Origin: RGIG5579 sp045602025
GTDB taxonomy: Bacteria > Bacillota > Clostridia > Oscillospirales > SIG627
Assembly (NCBI GenBank): GCA_045602025.1
Contig: JAZSAT010000025.1
Coordinates: 1 to 16,678 of the forward strand
Length of the DNA: 16,678 bases
Reading direction: 5' to 3'
In this document: positions 6,400-13,997 of the stretch, one piece after another
Layout: each line of letters starts with the position of its first letter
Position numbering within the stretch: position 1 is the first letter of the stretch
Made by a program: the position numbers and the translations under genes
The notes under the pieces: generated by a model
What the model saw: only the letters and a program-made list of their open reading frames with translations
Database searches by the model: none
What the model was told of the DNA's origin: nothing

Positions 6400-6747
6400 C
6401 TATTTTGTGTTTTCTTTTAATGTTTTGCAACTTGCAATTAACATTCGCCGAATGCGACCACAAAGATTACGATGAGTTTTAAAGGGTTCTTCGCTTATGG
6501 CTTTTGTATCAAACAAAAGTTGCAACCAGCCTTCGGTTTCACTGCATTCCTTGAGAGCGATTTCAAATTTTGAGAGCATATCGGCTTTGCTTTGGCCGTA
6601 ATTGGCTTCGCGGATATTGGCACAAATGCTGCTTGAGCTTTTGCGAATTTGAAAAAGTGTGTTGGAGTGAGTTTTGATTTCTTGACAAAGCAATTCGATG
6701 TCAGTAGCAAGTTGCTGCGAATATATCAACAAATAGTTTTTTGACAT
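6400..6747 (-). CDS. Four helix bundle protein (S23/TIGR02436-like)
   Basis: The 115-residue protein is all helical, with the family's central block SSSSICANIREANYGQSKAD followed by FEIALKECSETEGWLQLLFD. This family includes the proteins encoded in intervening sequences of some 23S rRNA genes and is related to Avd, the accessory protein of diversity-generating retroelements; its own function is unknown. Here it stands alone, with no rRNA or reverse transcriptase nearby. It has an independent promoter, the ribosome binding site GAAAGGAG 7 nt before ATG, and its own terminator. Its DNA is visibly richer in A+T than the neighbouring glycogen genes (23 G/C in the 60 bases 6421-6480), which suggests a different origin. 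Directly upstream lies the hairpin array at 6795-6989, and the -35 box of this gene falls within the first hairpin. Confidence 0.88.
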   Translation of the reverse strand: MSKNYLLIYSQQLATDIELLCQEIKTHSNTLFQIRKSSSSICANIREANYGQSKADMLSKFEIALKECSETEGWLQLLFDTKAISEEPFKTHRNLCGRIRRMLIASCKTLKENTK

Positions 6748-6768
6748 ATAACCACTCCTTTCAAGAGT

Positions 6769-6797
6769 ATTATACTATTTTTTCGGGAGCAAATCAA
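6769..6797 (-). promoter_or_regulatory. Promoter of the four-helix-bundle gene
   Basis: On the minus strand TTGATT (6792-6797) and a perfect TATAAT (6769-6774) are 17 bp apart. The outer three bases of the -35 box belong to the first hairpin of the array (6795-6809), so a cruciform or bound protein there could affect this promoter. Confidence 0.8.
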
Positions 6798-6989
6798 GGC
6801 GAAGGCTTGTATTTATCCGCAACTTGTTGCGGTATATCATCAATGCGAAGCATTGTATATCACCAACACGCAGTGTTGTATCTCATCAAGCCGCAAGAGG
6901 ATCCACGCTGACGCGTGATGATATACGCCTACGGCGATGATATACACCGCACGTTGTGCGGTGATGATATACCAAGCCTTGCGGCTTGG
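6795..6989. repeat. Array of about nine short palindromes with mirrored 9-bp linkers
   Basis: Hairpins in order are: 6795-6809 (CAAGGC/GGCTTG, one mismatch), 6817-6832 (CCGCAAC/GTTGCGG), 6841-6855 (CAATGC/GCATTG), 6864-6878 (CAACAC/GTGTTG), 6887-6900 (CAAGCCGCAAG, second arm lost), 6904-6917 (CACGC/GCGTG), 6926-6936 (CGCC/GGCG), 6945-6963 (CACCGCAC/GTGCGGTG) and 6972-6989 (CCAAGCC/GGCTTGG). Loops are mostly 2-4 nt. The linkers are TATATCATC (6833), TATATCACC (6856) and TATCTCATC (6879) on the left, then GATGATATA (6917, 6936, 6963) on the right: three in each direction, changing at about 6900. The arm sequences differ but stay complementary. There is no open reading frame. The array fills the gap between the four-helix-bundle promoter and the tRNA-Glu terminator. 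Confidence 0.9.
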
Positions 6990-6991
6990 AT

Positions 6992-7026
6992 AAAAAAAGA
7001 ACGAAGCTTCAGCTTCGTTCTTTTTT
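6992..7026 (-). terminator. Terminator downstream of tRNA-Glu
   Basis: GAACGAAGC (6999-7007), loop TTCA and GCTTCGTTC (7012-7020) make a perfect 9-bp stem that extends with A6/T6 flanks. On the minus strand it begins at the 3' CCA end of the tRNA and ends in a U-tract, so it ends the tRNA transcript and any read-through from the glycogen operon. It can also act in the plus direction. Confidence 0.9.
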
Positions 7027-7100
7027 GGTGACCCATACGGGAATCGAACCCATGATTCCACCTTGAGAGGGTGGCGTCTTAGCCGCTTGACCAATGGGCC
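7026..7100 (-). tRNA. tRNA-Glu, anticodon CUC
   Basis: The 75-nt cloverleaf includes an encoded CCA. The acceptor arm is GGCCCAT with ATGGGTC (one G-U pair) and discriminator A. The anticodon stem CCACC/GGTGG holds the loop CTCTCAA, so the anticodon is CTC (plus positions 7065-7067) and reads GAG. The T arm contains GGTTCGATTCC. Acceptor and D-arm sequences match bacterial tRNA-Glu. CUC is the less common isoacceptor, so a UUC gene is expected elsewhere in the genome. Confidence 0.97.
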
Positions 7101-7114
7101 GTCTGCGAATTGAA

Positions 7115-7143
7115 ATTATAGCAGAACGGATAAAATTTGTCAA
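7115..7143 (-). promoter_or_regulatory. Consensus promoter of tRNA-Glu
   Basis: On the minus strand a perfect TTGACA (7138-7143) and a perfect TATAAT (7115-7120) are exactly 17 bp apart, with the tRNA 5' end 14 nt beyond the -10. It starts only 17 bp past the stop codon of the amylase gene, and no terminator lies between them. Confidence 0.95.
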
Positions 7144-7160
7144 GCCTTTTTTCAAAAATC

Positions 7161-9008
7161 CTATCTTTTCCGATACAGGAGGAAGGATGCGTAAGGAAGA
7201 GTAAGGTTCCCCTCCTGTTCTTCTGTTTTGTAGGAAAGAAGAATTTTTTTCTCTTTCGGGATCTGCAGGCTTTCGCCAAGATTCACCACGGCGCAAAGAG
7301 ACTTTTCCCCAAAAGATCGGGTAATAAAAAGCCGTCCTTTGCCGTCGGTCTCTATATTTGTTTTTCCCTCTTTCAAGGGCTTTTCCTTATTTTTTAACCG
7401 GCAAAGCTTTTTCACAAAGGGGAGAAGGTCGCTTTCTTCTACGCTTTCCCAGCAGAAAAAGCTGCGGCAGAAGGGATCCTCGAAGCCCTCCATACCAATT
7501 TCGTCGCCGTAATAGACCGAGGGCATTCCCGGCAAAACAAATTGGAGGAAAAAGGCGATTTTTGCTCTTTTGTTTGCTACAAGAAGGTCGGATTTTGTCA
7601 TTTTGTACCCTGCCCGATCCTTCTTTTCGCCCGGTGCGGGAGAGGGAGAAAGAAGGGAAAGGATGCGAGGGGTATCGTGGGTGGAAAGAAGGTTCATCAA
7701 GGAATGGACCACCTGCTCGGGGTAGTTTTCCACAAGGTCCATAACGGTCCTTTGGAACAAAGATCCCTTGTCCTTTTCCAAAACGAAATTTAAGATCGCA
7801 TCCCGGAAGGGGTAATTCATTACCGAATCCAATTCCCCTTTTGTAAAATATTCTCTTCTTTTGCTGTAGCTTACTTTATTGGAGGCGTCCTCCCATACCT
7901 CGCCGATCAGAAGGGCGTCCTTTTTCTCTTTTTTGATCCGCTCCCGTAAAAGAGCGATAAATTCATCGGGCAATTCGTCTGCCACATCCAGCCGCCAGCC
8001 GTCGGCACCCAGGCGAAGCCATCTTGCTACTACTGCATCGGGGTCGCGAATGATATAGTCCAAAAAGCCCTTGTCCATTTCATTGGTACAGGGAAGGGTC
8101 TTGATGCCCCACCAGGAGGTGTATTTTTCGGGATATTCCTGAAAATCAAACCAGGAGCGATAGGGGGAATCGGGGTCTGATACGGCACCGCCGCCGAACA
8201 CGCCCTCACTGTCAAAATACCTGGAATTGGAGCCGGTATGAGAAAAGACACCGTCTAAAATCACTTTCATACCAAGACGGTGCGCGCTTTTGCACAGCGC
8301 GCGAAAATCCTTTTCGTTCCCCAGCATTTCGTCGATCTTTTTATAATCTGCCGTATCGTACCTGTGATTGGAATAAGCCTTGAAAATGGGGTTTAAGTAA
8401 ATGACCTTCACCCCGATTTTTTTCAGGTAAGGAAGCTTTTTTCGGATACCCTGAAGGTTCCCTCCGAAAAAGTCGCAGTTTTTCACCTCCCCTGTTTCAT
8501 CGGGGAGAAAGTGAGGGAGGTCCTTTTTGTTTTCGTGGATGGAAAAGGGTAAAAGCTTTTCTGTCAGATCTGGGTCTCCGGCCTTAAAAAAGCGATCGGG
8601 GAAGATCTGGTACATCACACCGCCGTGAAAAAACTTCGGTGTGGAAAAATCTTTCGGAATGCAGGATACCTGCCAGTTTTCCCCATCCTCCATATTGGTA
8701 TCCCGAAAGCCCTGCCGATAAAGGCGGAAGGTCTCATTTTCCGTTTCGATCACAAAGTGATAGAAGAAAAGGCCCTCCTCGGGAAGAGCAAATCGGCAAA
8801 GCCATGTTTCGTAAAGGCTGTCTTCCCCTTCCTTTTCCATTGAAAAGCTTTCTTTGGGAGAAAGGTTCTCTGTAAAAAGACAAAAAGATACTTTTTTCGT
8901 CTTACAGGAAAGAGGGATCCGAATACGGATACGACACACTTCTCCGGGGAGAAGTGTGCCGAAGGGCTCTTTATAAAAAGAGTGTTTGCTGTCGAATAAA
9001 ATACGCAT
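7161..9008 (-). CDS. GH13 alpha-amylase family enzyme, neopullulanase/cyclomaltodextrinase-like
   Basis: The protein has 615 residues and no signal peptide, so it acts in the cytoplasm. An N-terminal beta-sandwich domain (about 1-115, CBM34-like; FALPEEGLFFYHFVIETE) precedes the GH13 barrel, which opens with VMYQIFPDRF. The four conserved regions are LDGVFSHTG (251-259), GWRLDVADE with nucleophile Asp341, LIGEVWED with acid/base Glu370, and NLLSTHDTPR with Asp445. The MNLLSTHDTPR form and the N-terminal domain fit neopullulanase or maltogenic amylase relatives, which cleave alpha-1,4 and often alpha-1,6 bonds in short dextrins. As last gene of the glycogen operon it probably processes limit dextrins left by GlgP, in place of a GlgX-type debranching enzyme. 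The ATG at 9008 is chosen: it lies 1 nt after the glgP stop, has GGAAGA upstream, and an upstream in-frame start at 9080 would overlap glgP by 71 bp and add unrelated residues. Confidence 0.9.
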   Translation of the reverse strand: MRILFDSKHSFYKEPFGTLLPGEVCRIRIRIPLSCKTKKVSFCLFTENLSPKESFSMEKEGEDSLYETWLCRFALPEEGLFFYHFVIETENETFRLYRQGFRDTNMEDGENWQVSCIPKDFSTPKFFHGGVMYQIFPDRFFKAGDPDLTEKLLPFSIHENKKDLPHFLPDETGEVKNCDFFGGNLQGIRKKLPYLKKIGVKVIYLNPIFKAYSNHRYDTADYKKIDEMLGNEKDFRALCKSAHRLGMKVILDGVFSHTGSNSRYFDSEGVFGGGAVSDPDSPYRSWFDFQEYPEKYTSWWGIKTLPCTNEMDKGFLDYIIRDPDAVVARWLRLGADGWRLDVADELPDEFIALLRERIKKEKKDALLIGEVWEDASNKVSYSKRREYFTKGELDSVMNYPFRDAILNFVLEKDKGSLFQRTVMDLVENYPEQVVHSLMNLLSTHDTPRILSLLSPSPAPGEKKDRAGYKMTKSDLLVANKRAKIAFFLQFVLPGMPSVYYGDEIGMEGFEDPFCRSFFCWESVEESDLLPFVKKLCRLKNKEKPLKEGKTNIETDGKGRLFITRSFGEKSLCAVVNLGESLQIPKEKKILLSYKTEEQEGNLTLPYASFLLYRKR

Positions 9009-9009
9009 A

Positions 9010-11409
9010 TTACATCTTCCAGATGCGGTCGGTGTATTCCAGAACGGCTCTGTCTGCGGAGAAGAGTCCTGCTTTTGCAATGTTCACAAGGCTCATTTCC
9101 ATAAAGCGGTTCTGATCCAGATAGGTCTTTTCCACATCCTTCTGGGCTCTTTCGTAGTCTGCAAAGTCCGCCAAGGTCATATAAGGATCGGCTGTGCCGA
9201 AGCGGTTTGTGAGAAGAGAAGCGGCAATGTTGTCAAAGCGCTTGCCAAGGATACCGGAGGTGAGCATGCCGATCACCTCGCGAAGCTCGGGATTGGCAGA
9301 CACGAAATCCTGGGGATAGTAGCCTTTTTTCCAAAGGGCCTCTACTTCCTCTACGGTCATACCGAAGAGGAACATATTCTCTTTACCTACCTGCTGACAG
9401 ATCTCAACATTGGCACCGTCAAGGGTACCCAGGGTCACGGCACCGTTGATCATCAGCTTCATATTACCGGTACCGGAGGCTTCCTTGCCGGCAATGGAGA
9501 TCTGCTGACTGATCTCGGCTGCGGGAATGATGATCTCCGCCAAAGAAACTCTGTAGTCCTCCAGGAATACCACCTTCAGCTTATCGTGGGTAGCGGGGTC
9601 GTTTTCACAAAGCTGGGATACGGCACAAATGAGACTGATGATCTCCTTTGCCATCTGATACCCTGCGCTTGCCTTGGCACCGAAAACAAAGGTGCGGGGC
9701 ACAAAATCCGCATTCGGATTTGCCTTGATACGGCGGTACATTGCCAAAATCTGAAGTACATTCAAAAGCTGACGCTTGTACTCGTGGAGTCTTTTGATCT
9801 GAATGTCAAAAATAGAGTCGGGTGAGACGATAAGACCGTTCTTTTCTGCAATGAGGGAAGCAAGTCTTTCCTTGTTCTGATGCTTGATGCGGGAAAGCTC
9901 GCCCAAAACGCCCTCATCCTTGCGGAAGGCGAGAAGCTTTTCCAGTTTATTGGCGTCCTTTAAGAAGGAATCGCCGATGGTCTCTCTCAAAAATTCCGTC
10001 AGAGCGGGGTTTGCCTGACAGAGCCATCTTCTGTAAGCGATGCCGTTTGTTACATTGGTAAAGCGGTCGGGCTGAAGCACATAGTAATCGTGGAAGAGGG
10101 TATCCTTTAAGATCTCGCTGTGGAGGGCAGATACACCGTTGATGGTGTGGCAGCAGGCAAGACAAAGGTTTGCCATGCGCACCTCTCCGTCACCGATGAC
10201 GGCCATATAATTGATCTTGCCCCAGTCGCCGGGATAGGCTCTCTCAAGCTCCTCGCGGTTTCTGCGGTCGATCTCTTTTGTGATGGAATAGATACGGGGC
10301 AGCTGCTCCTCGTAAAGCCAGGTTGCCCATCTCTCCAGAGCCTCACTCATAACGGTGTGGTTGGTGTAGGAGAGGGTGTTTTTACAGATCTCCCAGGCCT
10401 GGTCCCAGCCGTAGCCGTGCTCGTCCATCAGAAGGCGCATTAGTTCCGGTACGCAAAGGGCGGGGTGGGTATCGTTGATGTGAATGGCAACCTTGTCGGA
10501 AAGATTATCCAGGGTCTTATATTTTTTCAGATGCTTTGCCAGAATGCTCTGAAGGGAAGCACTGACCAGAAGGTACTGCTGCTTTAAGCGAAGGCGTTTT
10601 CCTTCCACATGGTTGTCTGCGGGGTACAGAACCTTGGAAATGACCTCTGCCATGGTATTCTGCTCCAGAGAGCGGACATATTCCCCGCGGGAGAAGGCGG
10701 ACATATCAAAGCCGGAAAGCTTCGCGCTCCAAAGAACCAGCTTGTTTACTGCCTTGGAATTGTAGCCGGAGATATACATATCGTAGGGAACGGCCGTTAC
10801 GCTCTGATAGCCGGACTGAGAAACACGGAATTTGTCGCCGTCGTACCATTCGTCAACCTTGCCGCCGAAGCGGATCTCATAGCTTTCGTCGTTTCTGGGC
10901 TGCAGCCATACCTCGCCTCTTTCCAGCCAGTTATCGGGAAATTCCGTCTGCCAGCCGTCGATGATCTTCTGCTTGAAGATACCGAATTCGTAGCGGATGG
11001 AAAAGCCGGTGGCGCATTTTTCGCAGCCGGTGAGGCTGTCCAGATAGCAGGAGGCAAGTCTGCCGAGGCCCCCGTTGCCGAGGCCCGCATCGGGATCAAG
11101 CTCATACAGGCGGTCCGCGTCAAAGCCTGCGCTCTTCAGTACGGTGCGGAAGTCCTTTTCCAGACCTAAATTGTACAGGTTGTTCCGAAGGCTCGTGCCT
11201 ACGAGAAATTCCATGGACATATAATAAACTTCCTTCTGCCCGTTTTTGGGGAAGGAATCCTGATATTCCTTGCGCTTTGCGGCAAGCAGCTCCTTTAAAA
11301 GGGTGCATACCACCTTGTACGCCTGCTTTTCCGATACGCGGGAAAGGTCCGTCGCGTAAAGGCGGGTTGAGGTTTCGTTGAGTTTTTGCAGAATTTCTTT
11401 GCGATTCAT
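9010..11409 (-). CDS. glgP: Glycogen/alpha-glucan phosphorylase
   Basis: This 799-residue cytoplasmic enzyme of family GT35 cleaves alpha-1,4 links of glycogen with phosphate to release glucose-1-phosphate. The signature EASGTGNMK ends at Lys651, the pyridoxal-phosphate lysine, followed by LMINGAVTLGTLDGANVEI. The N-terminal YYMSMEFLVGTSLRNNLYNL and DPDAGLGNGGLGRLASCYLD blocks and the internal HINDTHPALCVPELMRLL and DIQIKRLHEYKRQLLNVL blocks are all intact. Length is normal for bacterial GlgP, and it lacks the N-terminal extension that carries phosphorylation and AMP control in animal enzymes. AAAGGAG precedes the ATG. It lies 26 nt after glgA and 1 nt before the GH13 gene, so it is tightly inside the operon. 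Confidence 0.97.
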   Translation of the reverse strand: MNRKEILQKLNETSTRLYATDLSRVSEKQAYKVVCTLLKELLAAKRKEYQDSFPKNGQKEVYYMSMEFLVGTSLRNNLYNLGLEKDFRTVLKSAGFDADRLYELDPDAGLGNGGLGRLASCYLDSLTGCEKCATGFSIRYEFGIFKQKIIDGWQTEFPDNWLERGEVWLQPRNDESYEIRFGGKVDEWYDGDKFRVSQSGYQSVTAVPYDMYISGYNSKAVNKLVLWSAKLSGFDMSAFSRGEYVRSLEQNTMAEVISKVLYPADNHVEGKRLRLKQQYLLVSASLQSILAKHLKKYKTLDNLSDKVAIHINDTHPALCVPELMRLLMDEHGYGWDQAWEICKNTLSYTNHTVMSEALERWATWLYEEQLPRIYSITKEIDRRNREELERAYPGDWGKINYMAVIGDGEVRMANLCLACCHTINGVSALHSEILKDTLFHDYYVLQPDRFTNVTNGIAYRRWLCQANPALTEFLRETIGDSFLKDANKLEKLLAFRKDEGVLGELSRIKHQNKERLASLIAEKNGLIVSPDSIFDIQIKRLHEYKRQLLNVLQILAMYRRIKANPNADFVPRTFVFGAKASAGYQMAKEIISLICAVSQLCENDPATHDKLKVVFLEDYRVSLAEIIIPAAEISQQISIAGKEASGTGNMKLMINGAVTLGTLDGANVEICQQVGKENMFLFGMTVEEVEALWKKGYYPQDFVSANPELREVIGMLTSGILGKRFDNIAASLLTNRFGTADPYMTLADFADYERAQKDVEKTYLDQNRFMEMSLVNIAKAGLFSADRAVLEYTDRIWKM

Positions 11410-11435
11410 TGTTTGCTCCTTTAAAATTGGGGGAT

Positions 11436-12875
11436 CTATTTCTCACCGCAGAGGGTGTGATAAAGCGTAAGATATTTTTCGGCTCCCTTTTTCCAGGAAA
11501 GGTCTGTTTCCATATCCCTTTTCACAAGGGCAGACCAGGCTTCTTTGTCGGTGGCGAAAAGGGTAAGGGCCTCGCGGAACACGCAGTAGAGAGCGTCTTT
11601 TGAGAAGGGGGTAAAGGAAAAGCCAAGGCCCTCTCCCGTGATCTTATTATAAGGGGGTACGGTGTCTCTCAGGCCGCCTGTTTCGTGGACCAGAGGAACG
11701 GTGCCGTAACGCATTGCGATCATCTGTGAGAGACCGCAGGGCTCGCTCTTTGAGGGCATCATATACATATCACTTGCCGCGTAGATCAAAGAGGCAAGGG
11801 CGGGAGAGAATTTGCGGATCAGGGCAAAGCGGTCGGGGAAACGCTCGGCAAGCGAGGCAAGCTTTTCTTCGTAGTATGTGTCTCCCGTGCCCAAAACGAC
11901 AAATCTCGCGTTCCAAGACATAAAGTCCTCCAAGGCATCGCAGAACAGGTCAAGCCCCTTATGAGATACCAGACGGGATACCATACCCACAAGGGGGGCG
12001 TCTCCCGAAAGATCAAGGGAGGTGATCTTCAAAATTTCTTCCTTTGCCGCCTTCTTGCCCTCGGCAAGGTTTTCTACCGAGTAAGGAAGGGGAAGGTTTT
12101 TGTCCTTTGCGGGGGAATTGGTGTCAAGGTCGATGCCGTTGACGATCCCGTGCAGCTTAAAGGCGTGCTCCGAAAGGATATTTTCAAGGCCGTGGGCAAA
12201 AGCGGCGTCACAAAGCTCTCTCGCGTAGCTTTCGGAAACGGTGGTGATGGCATCGGAGGATAAAATCGCGCCCTTTAAGAAGTTGAGACTTCCGCGAAAG
12301 GACAGGCAGTTTTCATATTCCGAGGAAAGGCCAAGGGTATCCCCGAGAAAATAGGGATGCGCCCAGCCCTGATATTCAATGTTATGGATGGTAAATACGG
12401 TCTTGGCATTTCCAAGCTCCTTGTGGTAAAAGGCGTGGAGAAATACGGGAACAAGGGCGGTCTGCCAGTCGTTTGCGTGGATGATATCCGGCTTTACGCC
12501 AAGGCGGCAAAGGCTTTCCAGGATCGCCTTGGAAAAGAAGGCAAATCTTTCCCCGTCGTCTCCGTGGCCGTAGATCACATCTCTGTTGAAGTAGTATTCG
12601 TTATCGATGAGATAAATCTTTAATTTTCTTTTTCTTGATCTTACGCGAAACAGACCGCAGTACTGCTTGCGCCAGGAGAGAGAAACATCAAAGGAGGCGA
12701 TAAAGTCTACCGCCATATCCTTGTTCTCTTTCATTTTTTTATAATAGGGCAAAAAAAGGATAACCTCTTGCCCCTTTTTTTCGCTGAGGGCAAGAGGAAG
12801 TGCCTGGGCTACATCGCCCAGGCCTCCTGTTTTGATAAGGGGTGCGGCTTCGCTTGCAGCGAAAACGATCTTCAT
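11436..12875 (-). CDS. glgA: Glycogen synthase (ADP-glucose type)
   Basis: The 479-residue GT5 glucosyltransferase extends alpha-1,4-glucan chains from ADP-glucose. The N-terminal MKIVFAASEAAPLIKTGGLG contains the ADP-glucose-binding KTGGL (15-19), followed by GDVAQALP. DIIHANDWQTALVPVFLH and TIHNIEYQGW are standard family blocks. The C-terminal Rossmann domain has MMPSKSEPCGLSQMIAMRYG, with the Glu that acts at the nucleotide sugar, and HETGGLRDTV. Length is normal. The start codon overlaps the glgD stop as ATGA (12872-12875), with AAAGGAG inside the end of glgD, so translation is coupled. It sits 26 nt before glgP. Confidence 0.97.
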   Translation of the reverse strand: MKIVFAASEAAPLIKTGGLGDVAQALPLALSEKKGQEVILFLPYYKKMKENKDMAVDFIASFDVSLSWRKQYCGLFRVRSRKRKLKIYLIDNEYYFNRDVIYGHGDDGERFAFFSKAILESLCRLGVKPDIIHANDWQTALVPVFLHAFYHKELGNAKTVFTIHNIEYQGWAHPYFLGDTLGLSSEYENCLSFRGSLNFLKGAILSSDAITTVSESYARELCDAAFAHGLENILSEHAFKLHGIVNGIDLDTNSPAKDKNLPLPYSVENLAEGKKAAKEEILKITSLDLSGDAPLVGMVSRLVSHKGLDLFCDALEDFMSWNARFVVLGTGDTYYEEKLASLAERFPDRFALIRKFSPALASLIYAASDMYMMPSKSEPCGLSQMIAMRYGTVPLVHETGGLRDTVPPYNKITGEGLGFSFTPFSKDALYCVFREALTLFATDKEAWSALVKRDMETDLSWKKGAEKYLTLYHTLCGEK

Positions 12876-13984
12876 ACGGTTTCTCCTTTTTTGATGATGA
12901 CGGGATGCTCGGGTGTGCCCTGAAGCACCGCACCATCTCTGACGGTGACATTTTTATCCAGGATCGCACAGTAAAGATATGCGCCTTTTCCGATCTTGGT
13001 GCCTTGCATTACGATGGAATTGGAGATCATACTGCCCTCTTCCAGGGTAACACCACGGAAAATAACACTCTTTTCGGCTCTGCCCTTTAATACACAGCCG
13101 TCTGCAATAATGCAGCCCGAAACCTCCGAGCCCTTGAAATAATAGGTGGGAGCTTCGTCACGGACCTTGGTATAAATGGGAGCGTCCTTTAAGAATAAAC
13201 CATCACGCACTTTTTTGTCAAGTAGTGCCATATTATTGGCAAAATAAGACTGAATATCCTGGTTGCGCAAAACCACCCCGTCAACGGAGTAAACAGAGAG
13301 GGAAATTTTTCCTTCCCGGAAGGCTCTTTGCAGAAAATCTCTTTCCAGGTGGACATAGCCCCTGGAATAGCTTTCCTCCAAGGCTTTTACAAGCATCTCG
13401 CGCTTAAAGATAAACATACCCATACCTACATAATTTCCGTTTTCGGCAGAGGTATCCAAAAGGATCTCCGTTACCTTTTTGCGGGAATTTGTTTTCAGTA
13501 CGAGAGGATGCTTTTTCTCTTCCTTTTTGCCTTTGGTGGCAAGAAGGGTCACATCACTTCCGCTTGCAATGTGATTCTTGATGGCATCGCGGAAGTTTAC
13601 ATTGCAAAGAACGGTGGAATCACATACCACTACATATTCATATTTGGGGTTGTCGATAAAGTGGATGGCGGAGTGAAGTGCCTCCAGCTTTCCCTTATAA
13701 ATGCCTGTGCCGCCCTGTGCAAAGGGAGGCAGGACCACAACACCCTCGTTTTTACGGTTCAGGTCCCAATCGGCGCAGGAGCCTAAGTGGTCCATCAGGG
13801 AGCGGTAATTGTATTTTGTGATGATACCGATGTTATAAATACCGGAATTGGAAAAATTGGAAAGGACAAAGTCCACCTGGCGGTATCTGCCGCCGAAGGG
13901 GAGAGAGGCTACGGTGCGTTCACCGGTCAGCTGTCCCAGTGCACTGTCGTAAATATTGGAAAAAATAATACCCATTGCTTTCAT
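12872..13984 (-). CDS. glgD: Glucose-1-phosphate adenylyltransferase subunit GlgD
   Basis: This 370-residue protein is a GlgC paralogue with the nucleotidyltransferase fold and a C-terminal left-handed beta-helix (VSGCIIADGCVLKGRAEKSV). The catalytic loop GGQGSRL of GlgC is replaced by SNIYDSALGQLTGERTVASL, and the GlgC metal-binding segment LSGDHIYKMNY corresponds here to VCDSTVLCNVNF. Both changes are typical of GlgD, which has little or no activity alone and forms a more active heterotetramer with GlgC in Firmicutes. PFGGRYRQVDFVLSNFSNSG keeps the substrate-pocket scaffold. AAGGAGG overlaps the glgC stop codon 13 nt upstream. The GlgC-GlgD pair is common in Bacillota. Confidence 0.95.
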   Translation of the reverse strand: MKAMGIIFSNIYDSALGQLTGERTVASLPFGGRYRQVDFVLSNFSNSGIYNIGIITKYNYRSLMDHLGSCADWDLNRKNEGVVVLPPFAQGGTGIYKGKLEALHSAIHFIDNPKYEYVVVCDSTVLCNVNFRDAIKNHIASGSDVTLLATKGKKEEKKHPLVLKTNSRKKVTEILLDTSAENGNYVGMGMFIFKREMLVKALEESYSRGYVHLERDFLQRAFREGKISLSVYSVDGVVLRNQDIQSYFANNMALLDKKVRDGLFLKDAPIYTKVRDEAPTYYFKGSEVSGCIIADGCVLKGRAEKSVIFRGVTLEEGSMISNSIVMQGTKIGKGAYLYCAILDKNVTVRDGAVLQGTPEHPVIIKKGETV

Positions 13985-13997
13985 GATCCGTACCTCC

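Noticed and set aside
6795..6989. CRISPR array
   Set aside because: The conserved parts are only about 9 bp and reverse direction halfway; the variable parts are palindromes, not unique spacers of constant length. No cas genes are present.
6400..6989. Diversity-generating retroelement, because the four-helix-bundle protein resembles Avd
   Set aside because: There is no reverse transcriptase, no template/variable repeat pair with adenine-specific differences and no variable target protein in the window.
6400..7100. 23S rRNA intervening sequence, the usual home of S23-type proteins
   Set aside because: No rRNA sequence flanks the gene; the neighbours are a protein gene and a tRNA.
6341..7100. 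Integrative element with an attachment repeat of the tRNA-Glu 3' end
   Set aside because: I found no second copy of the tRNA 3' sequence (GATTCCCGTATGGGTCACCA) near 6341-6400, and no integrase.
9009..9080. Longer amylase starting at 9080
   Set aside because: It would overlap glgP by 71 bp and add residues with no family similarity; the ATG at 9008 lies 1 nt past the glgP stop with a ribosome binding site.
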